Assembly: GCA_002699335.1 (NCBI GenBank)
Contig: PACG01000025.1
Span: forward strand, 1 to 5,017
DNA length: 5,017 bases
Source: Candidatus Poribacteria bacterium
Lineage (GTDB): Bacteria > Poribacteria > WGA-4E > UBA9662
Direction: 5' to 3'
Shown: positions 1 to 5,017 of the stretch, in pieces
Numbering within the stretch: the first letter of the stretch is position 1
Layout of the letters: the number at the start of each line of letters is the position of its first letter
The notes under the pieces: generated by a model
The model's input: only the letters and a program-made list of their open reading frames with translations
Database searches by the model: none
Told to the model about the DNA's origin: nothing
Program-made: the position numbers and the translations under genes

Positions 1-111
1 GAATCCTTCCTTAAGAAGGGAGAAAATAAAGATTCCTACGGGATAATCGCTAGTTTTGGAGCTGGCTATTATCTAGGAACATTTCTTTACCGCTGGCAAT
101 TTCAAAGTTAA
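1..111 (+). CDS. C-terminal end of a FabH-like ketoacyl-ACP synthase III / thiolase-fold enzyme (5' truncated by window)
   Basis: Frame 1 is open from the first base to a TAA at 109-111 and gives the last 36 residues of a protein. Residues 18-33 of the fragment (ASFGAGYYLGTFLYRW) follow the pattern F-G-x-G-x3-G-x2-L-x-R-aromatic. That is the last beta-strand signature of FabH-type ketoacyl-ACP synthases III and related thiolase-fold condensing enzymes; E. coli FabH ends in FGGGFTWGSALVRF. These enzymes join an acyl-CoA or acyl-ACP to a malonyl unit or a second acyl chain in the cytoplasm. The Cys-His-Asn catalytic residues lie upstream of the window, so the subfamily (FabH, type III PKS-like, OleA-like) cannot be told. 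The stop codon overlaps the ribosome binding site of the sulfotransferase gene, so the two are probably co-transcribed. The family call rests on this short C-terminal match only. Confidence 0.6.
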   Translation, partial: ESFLKKGENKDSYGIIASFGAGYYLGTFLYRWQFQS

Positions 112-116
112 GGTGA
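110..116 (+). promoter_or_regulatory. Ribosome binding site of the sulfotransferase gene, supporting a TTG start
   Basis: AAGGTGA lies 10 bases before the TTG at 127 and begins inside the TAA stop (109-111) of the upstream gene. It is the only purine-rich Shine-Dalgarno-like stretch near the 5' end of the frame. The first in-frame ATG (160) has no such sequence in front of it. The overlap with the upstream stop suggests translational coupling. Confidence 0.55.
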
Positions 117-126
117 AAATCTAATA

Positions 127-1188
127 TTGAAACCATGGAGATGCAATTTCAAGTTTTATATGAGTAAATTAATAAAGCTTGTTCTTTTGAAAATTGTTAG
201 GGTTTTTGTTCTTGGGATAATCTTCTTCTCCTTTTTTTTGGACAAAATTTTCTTCCGCAATAAAGGTAAAATCGAAAAACCAATTTTTATCATTGGACAT
301 CTGCGTAGTGGTACCACTTTTTTGCATCGTTTTATGTGCGATAATTTCACGGATATCAAAGGGATGATGCTCCTTGATATGCTTTTGCCAGCCATCACTA
401 CTCGCAAATTTTTGAACCCATTGATCCCATTACTAAAGAAAATGTCACTGGACAAGATTTATAATCCAAAAATTCACGAGACCAACTTTTTTTTACCTGA
501 AACCGACGATATTGCGATTCATTTCAGGTATGCTGAAGGAATCCTCTCATGGATATATTTCAGCTCGTGGCAAAGATACGCATCGACTGAAGATTTAGAA
601 CAAAGCGTACGTAATGCTGCTGAAAAAGAGAAATTTATCCACTATCTGCGCCAAATTCATGAAAATAATATTTATCAATTCCCCAAAAGAATGATATCAA
701 AATCATTCTTCGGTATTTTCAATATCGAAACAATATTAAAGGTTTTCCCTGTGGCAAAGATTATTGTCTTATTACGCGACCCATTAGAAGCAATTCCTTC
801 ATTAATGTCGCTCGAAAAAAGTGTGCAGTCTAATCTCTACGACTTCGATAGGCAAGATGAAAGGACAAAGATTCGATTCTTTGAGAATTTGTATGCTATG
901 TCATTGTTCTACTACAAATATGTGGATGGTCTTTTCTCTCATGAGAAATTCAAGGATAAACTTCAATTGGTAACGTACAGCGAACTGAGAAACGATTTTA
1001 AATGCACTATGCTTCGTATTATGGATTATTGCGAACTTGAAAGACATCCCAATATACTACATGCCATTGAAATGCAGAATAACAAACAATCTTCCTTTAA
1101 AACCGAACACAAATATTCTTTGGAAGATTTCAGTTTAAGCAAAAAACAAATCCTGCAGGATTTTGATTTCATTTATTCACGACTTTAA
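127..1188 (+). CDS. Membrane-anchored PAPS-dependent sulfotransferase (Sulfotransfer_3-like), 353 aa
   Basis: Predicted to transfer a sulfuryl group from PAPS to a hydroxyl or similar acceptor. The 5'-phosphosulfate loop is clear at residues 52-70 (PIFIIGHLRSGTTFLHRF, with R60-S61-G62-T63-T64). The 3'-phosphate motif is at about 211-228 (KIIVLLRDPLEAIPSLMS, with R217 and S225). Between them, IHETNFFLPETDD (116-128) corresponds to the His...PEED region of this family, and ISKSFFGIFNIETILKVFP (190-208) to the usual 'KSP...' helix. A C-terminal LQLVTYSELRNDF matches the typical 'L.YEDL' element. Length is normal. Residues about 18-43 are strongly hydrophobic with basic residues before them, which suggests a membrane anchor with the catalytic domain in the cytoplasm where PAPS is made. 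The TTG start is chosen because of the SD at 110-116; ATG at 160 (residue 12) is the alternative and keeps the whole domain. It probably forms an operon with the FabH-like gene 15 bp upstream. Codon usage is visibly more A/T-rich than the exporter gene. The acceptor is unknown; a lipid or polyketide is an inference from the neighbour and the anchor. Confidence 0.87.
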   Translation: MKPWRCNFKFYMSKLIKLVLLKIVRVFVLGIIFFSFFLDKIFFRNKGKIEKPIFIIGHLRSGTTFLHRFMCDNFTDIKGMMLLDMLLPAITTRKFLNPLIPLLKKMSLDKIYNPKIHETNFFLPETDDIAIHFRYAEGILSWIYFSSWQRYASTEDLEQSVRNAAEKEKFIHYLRQIHENNIYQFPKRMISKSFFGIFNIETILKVFPVAKIIVLLRDPLEAIPSLMSLEKSVQSNLYDFDRQDERTKIRFFENLYAMSLFYYKYVDGLFSHEKFKDKLQLVTYSELRNDFKCTMLRIMDYCELERHPNILHAIEMQNNKQSSFKTEHKYSLEDFSLSKKQILQDFDFIYSRL

Positions 1189-1292
1189 AAAATCAAGCGT
1201 GCTGTTTTCAAAAGTCGGAAATCCAAATTGAGAAACTTAAACGCTTGGTTATCGCTAATGTTTTTCTTTGGGCGGAATGGCGATTGGCTGAA
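1185..1292 (+). pseudogene. Possible remnant of an IS4-family transposase C-terminal region
   Basis: In the frame starting at 1185 the DNA reads LKNQACCFQKSEIQIEKLKR followed by LVIANVFLWAEWRLAE, then a TAG at 1293. This recalls the segment of IS4-family (Tn5-like group) transposases that reads roughly 'LK-x-GC-x-E-x2-Q-x-E-x3-L-x-R-x-I-A-x5-AWRL' after the catalytic glutamate region. No start codon, no upstream transposase and no downstream continuation are present, and the stretch begins inside the sulfotransferase stop codon. The match is from memory of the family pattern over about 36 residues, so it is tentative. It could be chance coding-like sequence. Confidence 0.35.
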
Positions 1293-1295
1293 TAG

Positions 1296-1848
1296 AAATC
1301 GCTTTTGACATTTTTTGTGGCTGCGTTCTGAATTATCTGCTAGTTCAACTAGAATGTTTTCAACAGCCATTTAGATTCTCTCTCATACGGCTTCAGTGTT
1401 TTCCTGAAAAAAACATGTGCATAGAAACAGAGCCAGACTGAAACCTATGAAGCTATAAGCAGGTAACAATGTAAATCATCAATCAAAAACTGGACGGTAC
1501 CTGTCAAAACGGAAGATCACAGATTGACAATGAACTAGCAGTTATTGCTAATTAAGCAAAAGCGTCTATCACTCATTCTAAAGTACTGACTTCGCATCTA
1601 AAGTAACCAATAGACCTGACAGAGAACCAGATCTTGGTACAACCTGAAACAGTTATGCTAGCCCAAACCTCAGCTTTCTTTCGAAATATCCTGGGACTTC
1701 TGGGATAGGCTGGAAGTTTCATACCTCCCAGAACGAGGAGGGTTCTTGACTTTAATTAGCTCAAAACTACTTGGGTCGTGCTACCGCTAGCTGACAAGAT
1801 TACTCCGATTTTTGTTTTTGGAACGTATGCCTAGATCGTTACTGATAA
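1296..1848. other. Gene-less, apparently decayed intergenic DNA
   Basis: All six frames are broken by frequent stops, and no open frame has both a credible start and recognisable content. Near the right-hand end (about 1735-1848) short pieces in different frames look like fragments of the ISL3 transposase that becomes readable after 1849. An example is RVLDFN at about 1739-1756, followed further on by LLRFLFLERMPRS. I see no tRNA, rRNA or riboswitch-like structure, no CRISPR spacing pattern and no strong hairpin with a T-run. A short CCTCC...GGAGG stem at 1724-1741 is too weak to call. Best read as old insertion-sequence debris. Confidence 0.5.
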
Positions 1849-2058
1849 ACATTGACCATGGATATATAGGCCCACGTTTATCAAAACCATAAAAAGCTGC
1901 CAAATGCCAAAATTGTATTTGATTCGCCCTATGTTGTATCTGTCTTCAATCGTGTTATCGACCAGGTCAGAGGCTATGAATATCAAAAGGCGGCTACAGA
2001 GGGCAGAGTCATCTATAAGGGTTCCAAGTATTTGTTGCTTAAAAACAGGCAGATACTT
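1849..2058 (+). pseudogene. Remnant of an ISL3-family transposase (DDE_Tnp_ISL3), inactivated
   Basis: Frame 1 reads TLTMDI, a TAG stop at 1867-1869, then AHVYQNHKKLPNAKIVFD (1870-1923), SPYVVSVFNRVIDQVRGYEY (1924-1983) and QKAATEGRVIYKGSKYLLLK plus NRQIL up to a TAG at 2059. This follows the core of ISL3-family transposases in order: 'xVTMDMWxxY', 'LPNAxIVFDxFHVV', 'xNxAxDxVRxxE', 'KGxRYLLLKNxENL'. The first internal TAG stands where the family has the Trp of DMW, consistent with a single G-to-A change from TGG. The FH pair of DxFHVV has become PY. The N-terminal zinc-finger/HTH part, the first catalytic Asp region and the C-terminal Glu region are not readable in one frame. The remnant may extend left to about 1740 and right to about 2180, where frame 0 gives KEELVKEKRQLIE (2142-2180), close to where the family has a 'LKExLxxLW' helix. 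The overlapping ATG-initiated frame at 1904-2092 is out of register and not a gene. The gene is dead; no terminal inverted repeats were identified. Confidence 0.72.
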
Positions 2059-2061
2059 TAG

Positions 2062-2241
2062 ACCGAGAATCTATTATGTCTTCCAAAATTAGTACGGAAA
2101 AGAACTGTGTTGCTTTTAACTGCATTGGCAAAAACACTGTTAAAGAAGAATTGGTGAAAGAAAAACGACAGTTGATAGAATGATCACACAAGGACTTTTC
2201 ACAAGCAAGAGCATAGAAGTGGTCAAGAAAGTCGGGGAAAT
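2062..2241. other. Short gene-less leader before the exporter gene
   Basis: This stretch probably contains the frayed 3' part of the ISL3 remnant and must also hold any local promoter for the exporter operon. A TTGATA at 2172-2177 resembles a -35 box, but no convincing -10 hexamer stands 16-18 bases downstream, so no promoter is called. A short frame beginning with ATG at 2180 encodes 21 residues (MITQGLFTSKSIEVVKKVGE plus I) and stops at a TGA (2243-2245) that overlaps the exporter start as ATGA. I do not recognise it and no ribosome binding site precedes it. Confidence 0.4.
2234..2237 (+). promoter_or_regulatory. Weak ribosome binding site of the exporter gene
   Basis: GGGG within TCGGGGAAAT lies only 4 bases before the ATG at 2242, closer than usual. 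A second in-frame ATG at 2254 (residue 5) is preceded by AAAGG at about the same short distance. The first is preferred because it is longer, but the start is uncertain by four codons. The choice does not affect any domain. Confidence 0.35.
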
Positions 2242-4653
2242 ATGAAAGGCACCATGAATTATTCCATCAAAGCGTGGTTTATTCGCCAGAGCCTGAGTAA
2301 TTCCAAACGAACCATCCAAATAATTGTATTGTTGTCCCTAATTCTAAGCATGGGTTTGAGTGGCAATATCCTCTCTGCCTTTAAGGGGTTGGGAAAATGG
2401 TTGCTTCTGGAGGAAACAGCCTCCCAGATCTTTACCTCAACCTACGATCATTTCGCAGAGAAACTACCCCGTTTTGTCGTTGATGAAGACATGATGAAAC
2501 TGCTCCCGCAAACTACCGAAGAGCGAATTACCTGGGAGAAGGTGAGACATGAGTTTGGTCGCACGGATATGGCTTTTATCGCATTTGGAAACCGAGGGGA
2601 ATCGGTTTTTGATGCGAAACTGTTGGCATGCCTATGGGATGTGAGTCACTCTCTAGAAGAACTTCAGGAAGTGGAAGAGATTATGTCCATATCAACGATG
2701 CGTCGGATGGACAGTGACGAAGGTTTGCTCGAAATTAGCAACCTTCAGCCTGCCAGGAATATGACTGTGGATGAGGTCTGGGGAGTTGAGCAGTATTTCG
2801 ATAAACACCCTAGCATTAAGAAACGGATGGTAGGCCGCCATAATGATTATGCGAATATTATGATAAGACCCAAAACAGGCATAGATAATAACATCTTTCG
2901 GGACAAAATGGTGGAGGTTTCGGGCAGACTCCTTAGTGATTACGAGATCCATTACGGTGGTGTTCCTTATCTTTTTGGAACTCTCCCTGCGCTCATTCTA
3001 GAAGATGTCCTAATTCTTATGGTACTTGGCATAGGGATATTAATTACCATTCTGGCTGTGAACTTCCGTAGCGTTGCTGCCGTTGCGTTGGTCTGGGGGG
3101 TGATTATCATTGCCCTCGTATCGATGATGGGCTTTATGGGTTGGGTTGTGACTCTGACCGGTTCGGAAAAATTCCATTTCACTATGGTTAACTCCTCTAT
3201 GCCGATCATTCTGATGACAATTGCTGCCGCAGATGGAGTTCACATCCTGACGAAGTTCTTCCGAGAACTGCGGAAGCGACAGCATGTAGAGGAAGCCATA
3301 CGTGTAACTATGGATCGGCTTTTGTTGCCGGTATTCCTAACGAGCCTAACCACCATCGCGGCTTTCCTGTCTTTGATCTTTGCTCCTATTGAACAGTTCA
3401 CCGGTTATGGTATCACCATTTCGCTCGGTATTGCTTGGGCATGGCTTTTGTCATCACTGTTTCTCCCTGCCATGATCGTCCATCACAAATGGGACTTGAA
3501 GTCTAAGGCAATTACGCATCTGAGTTTCATTGAAAGGATAGTAAGTGTGTATGGAAGGAACATTATCCGTTATCAGAAGGTGATTCTAGCGCTTGGAGTG
3601 GGGATAATCTTTATCGCAGCATTTGGTATACTATTTGTAGAAGTGGAAGTTGATTTCACCAAATTCTACAAACCAGGATCCGAAATCCGCGACAGTGTCG
3701 ATTTCATGAATCAGGAAATGACTGGAGTTATGGATATCGATATCAGGGTCGAGGGAAATCTGAAGTCTCCTGATACCTTGAGTAAAATGCAGGCAATTCA
3801 GGAGTTTGTTGATTCACATCCTAATGTATGCTCAACATTCTCCATCGTGGACATCATCAAGCAAATGCATCGGACAGTCATGGATGATGATCCGGAATTT
3901 GAAACTATTCCGGAATCGAGGGAAAAAGTGAACAATTTGTTTACGCTTTATTCCATGTCTGGTGATCTAGACGATTTCAGTTCGCTGATTGATTACGAAT
4001 ATCATACAGGACTGATGACAGCGCTCATGGGGCATACCACTACAACTGCGATTGTCGAGTTTGTCCGAGATACTGAAGAAATGATTCAGTCCGTCGCTGG
4101 TCATGAAATCAAGACAAATATCACGGGGCATTTGGTCATTATGCGCGAACTGGTTTACTTGGTCATAAGGTCGGCATTTATCAGTATAGTGGTTTCGATT
4201 TTCATGATCTTTATGATTTCTTGGGTCTTTTTCAAAAAAGGCCTGTGGGCATTGCTTTCTATTATGCCTCTTGTTTCTGCTGTTATCTTGAATTTTGGAA
4301 TGATGGGCCTGTTTGGTGTTGATCTTTCACATATTACTGCGATTCTCTCTGCTATCATCATTGGTGTTGGTGTCGATTTTTCCCTTCATTACATCGCACA
4401 ATATCGAAATATTTCAAAAAGTGGTGTTCCTTCTGATAGTCTGACGCGCGAAGTTGTCGAAGATGTGGGTTATCCCATCATCCTAGACGCAGTATCGAAT
4501 ATGGGGTTTGGAGCCCTGTTGTTTTCGGTCTTTGTTCCTATCCAGTACATCGGTGGTCTGCTCATCTTTGCTATGGTATCCACGTCCGTGGGGACGTTGA
4601 CAACACTAGCGGTCATCGCTGAATTGATGAAGAAAAAATTAACAGCAAACTAA
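2242..4653 (+). CDS. RND-superfamily exporter of the MMPL / COG1033 type, 803 aa
   Basis: Predicted proton-driven inner-membrane transporter that moves hydrophobic molecules, lipids or lipoprotein-related cargo towards the periplasm or outer membrane. The layout is a duplicated RND fold: TM1 at about 25-45, a large periplasmic domain (about 46-253), five membrane segments at about 255-273, 278-306, 318-338, 361-381 and 390-412, TM7 at about 447-466, a second periplasmic domain (467-635), then five more at about 640-662, 668-692, 698-720, 745-765 and 770-796. Each half carries the charged residue expected in the proton-relay helix: D331 in TIAAADGVHIL and D712 in IIIGVGVDFSLHYIAQYR. The latter is the classic GxGVDxxxH...YR motif. 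In the first periplasmic domain, FGRTDMAFIAF...GESVFD...LWDVSHSLEELQEVEEIMSI (from about 105) fits this family. Length is normal and the gene looks intact. The LolA-like gene starts 16 bp after its stop and is probably translated from the same message. Substrate is not predictable; MmpL-type lipid exporters and HpnN-type hopanoid transporters are the nearest known functional models. Confidence 0.93.
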   Translation: MKGTMNYSIKAWFIRQSLSNSKRTIQIIVLLSLILSMGLSGNILSAFKGLGKWLLLEETASQIFTSTYDHFAEKLPRFVVDEDMMKLLPQTTEERITWEKVRHEFGRTDMAFIAFGNRGESVFDAKLLACLWDVSHSLEELQEVEEIMSISTMRRMDSDEGLLEISNLQPARNMTVDEVWGVEQYFDKHPSIKKRMVGRHNDYANIMIRPKTGIDNNIFRDKMVEVSGRLLSDYEIHYGGVPYLFGTLPALILEDVLILMVLGIGILITILAVNFRSVAAVALVWGVIIIALVSMMGFMGWVVTLTGSEKFHFTMVNSSMPIILMTIAAADGVHILTKFFRELRKRQHVEEAIRVTMDRLLLPVFLTSLTTIAAFLSLIFAPIEQFTGYGITISLGIAWAWLLSSLFLPAMIVHHKWDLKSKAITHLSFIERIVSVYGRNIIRYQKVILALGVGIIFIAAFGILFVEVEVDFTKFYKPGSEIRDSVDFMNQEMTGVMDIDIRVEGNLKSPDTLSKMQAIQEFVDSHPNVCSTFSIVDIIKQMHRTVMDDDPEFETIPESREKVNNLFTLYSMSGDLDDFSSLIDYEYHTGLMTALMGHTTTTAIVEFVRDTEEMIQSVAGHEIKTNITGHLVIMRELVYLVIRSAFISIVVSIFMIFMISWVFFKKGLWALLSIMPLVSAVILNFGMMGLFGVDLSHITAILSAIIIGVGVDFSLHYIAQYRNISKSGVPSDSLTREVVEDVGYPIILDAVSNMGFGALLFSVFVPIQYIGGLLIFAMVSTSVGTLTTLAVIAELMKKKLTAN

Positions 4654-4655
4654 TT

Positions 4656-4660
4656 GAGGG
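4656..4660 (+). promoter_or_regulatory. Ribosome binding site of the LolA-like gene
   Basis: GAGGG lies 9 bases before the ATG at 4670 and just after the exporter stop (4651-4653). It fixes the start of the LolA-like gene, which directly yields a signal peptide. No promoter or terminator fits in the 16-base gap, which supports co-transcription. Confidence 0.75.
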
Positions 4661-4669
4661 AAACTAACA

Positions 4670-5017
4670 ATGAATAAACTAATACTATCATTGATATTAT
4701 CGGTTTTGTTCTTCGCCCAAACCGGATTTGAAATCGCCAAGATGGTTGATGATAGACTCCAGCCTGAGGATATATCTAGTACAGCGACTATGGTATTGAC
4801 GAATTCAAAAGGGAAGACCCGAACCAGTGTTATGAGATTGAAATCTATCGATGGCAATAAAAAGCGGATCATCTGGTTTTTGGAACCGAAAGATGATAAG
4901 GGTGTAGCATTCTTGAAAATTGAGCATGAAAGCCAGGAGAATGAAATTCGGATGTGGCTCCCAGCCTTCAAAAAGGTGCGGCGCATCGCCTCGACCAAGA
5001 AAGGCGATTCCTTCATG
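4670..5017 (+). CDS. Secreted LolA-like outer-membrane lipoprotein-sorting family protein (N-terminal 116 aa, truncated by window end)
   Basis: Frame 2 is open from ATG 4670 to the window end. It starts with a signal peptide: MNK, a hydrophobic core LILSLILSVLFFA, and probable cleavage near residue 16 (FFA-QT). There is no lipobox cysteine, so a soluble periplasmic protein is likely. The mature part begins EIAKMVDDRLQPEDISSTAT and continues with alternating beta-strand-like sequence: MVLTNSKGKTRTSVMRLKSI, then KRIIWFLEPKDDKGVAFLKI, then EIRMWLPAFKKVRRIASTKK and GDSFM. This pattern (A-K-x-VDDR near the start, PxDxKGxxFLxI, MWLPxxxKVRRI, KGDSFM) is that of the LolA-like proteins annotated 'outer membrane lipoprotein-sorting protein', which fold as an open beta-barrel carrying lipid or acyl chains. 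Genes of this family commonly follow MMPL exporters, as here. It probably accepts cargo from the exporter and shuttles it across the periplasm. The family usually runs about 240-270 residues, so over half is missing. The opposite-strand open frame over the same bases is a shadow. Confidence 0.87.
   Translation, partial: MNKLILSLILSVLFFAQTGFEIAKMVDDRLQPEDISSTATMVLTNSKGKTRTSVMRLKSIDGNKKRIIWFLEPKDDKGVAFLKIEHESQENEIRMWLPAFKKVRRIASTKKGDSFM

Noticed and set aside
1194..1247. Inverted repeat CAAGCGT ... ACGCTTG with a 40-base loop
   Set aside because: Seven-base arms with a long loop and no T-run are not a terminator, and one such pair is expected by chance in a kilobase. It is not at a credible IS boundary.
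1185..1370. 61-residue open frame on the - strand
   Set aside because: Its 3' end overlaps the sulfotransferase stop codon, it has no convincing ribosome binding site, and the product is low-information. The + strand of the same bases reads better as a transposase scrap.
1724..1741. CCTCC...GGAGG hairpin
   Set aside because: Five-base stem with an eight-base loop and no following T-tract; too weak for a terminator or regulatory RNA call.
1904..2092. 62-residue open frame on the + strand starting with ATG
   Set aside because: It is out of frame with the recognisable ISL3 transposase reading of the same bases, has no ribosome binding site, and its product has no recognisable features.
2172..2200. 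Possible promoter with TTGATA as -35 box for the exporter operon
   Set aside because: No acceptable -10 hexamer at 16-18 bases spacing (the bases there read CTTTTC or similar).
2692..3285. Three overlapping - strand open frames inside the exporter gene
   Set aside because: They lie wholly within the well-supported exporter coding sequence and show no family features.
4639..5016. 125-residue open frame on the - strand
   Set aside because: It lies opposite the LolA-like gene, whose + strand frame has an SD, signal peptide and family motifs. The reverse frame is a shadow.

Overview
The window looks like part of a bacterial chromosome from a Gram-negative-type cell. The support is a secreted LolA-like protein encoded directly behind an RND/MMPL-type inner-membrane exporter, a pairing that makes sense only with a periplasm and usually an outer membrane. 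Base composition is moderately A/T-rich, most strongly in the sulfotransferase gene. I cannot name the species or phylum from sequence alone.

All supported genes are on the + strand and form two modules separated by about 1 kb of decayed DNA. Module 1 (1-1188) is the last 36 codons of a FabH-like (ketoacyl-ACP synthase III / thiolase-fold) enzyme. It is followed after 15 bp by a 353-residue PAPS-dependent sulfotransferase with an N-terminal hydrophobic segment. The Shine-Dalgarno sequence of the second gene overlaps the stop codon of the first, so the two are probably one operon. They may make and sulfate a lipid or polyketide-like product; that pathway is inferred.

The middle (1189-2241) has no intact gene. 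It holds a recognisable, stop-riddled remnant of an ISL3-family transposase (about 1849-2058, perhaps 1740-2180). A shorter, weaker stretch right after the sulfotransferase stop (about 1185-1292) resembles the C-terminal part of an IS4-family transposase. I found no RNA gene, CRISPR array or convincing terminator there.

Module 2 (2242-5017) is an 803-residue RND/MMPL exporter with about twelve membrane segments, then after 16 bp the start of a secreted LolA-like protein that runs off the window. These probably act together to move a lipid, lipoprotein or other hydrophobic molecule from the inner membrane towards the outer envelope. Whether module 2 serves the product of module 1 cannot be decided here. 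The insertion-sequence debris between them suggests the adjacency may be secondary. I see no clear evidence of a wholly new system. The most useful non-obvious content is the transposase debris and the possible sulfated-lipid gene pair.
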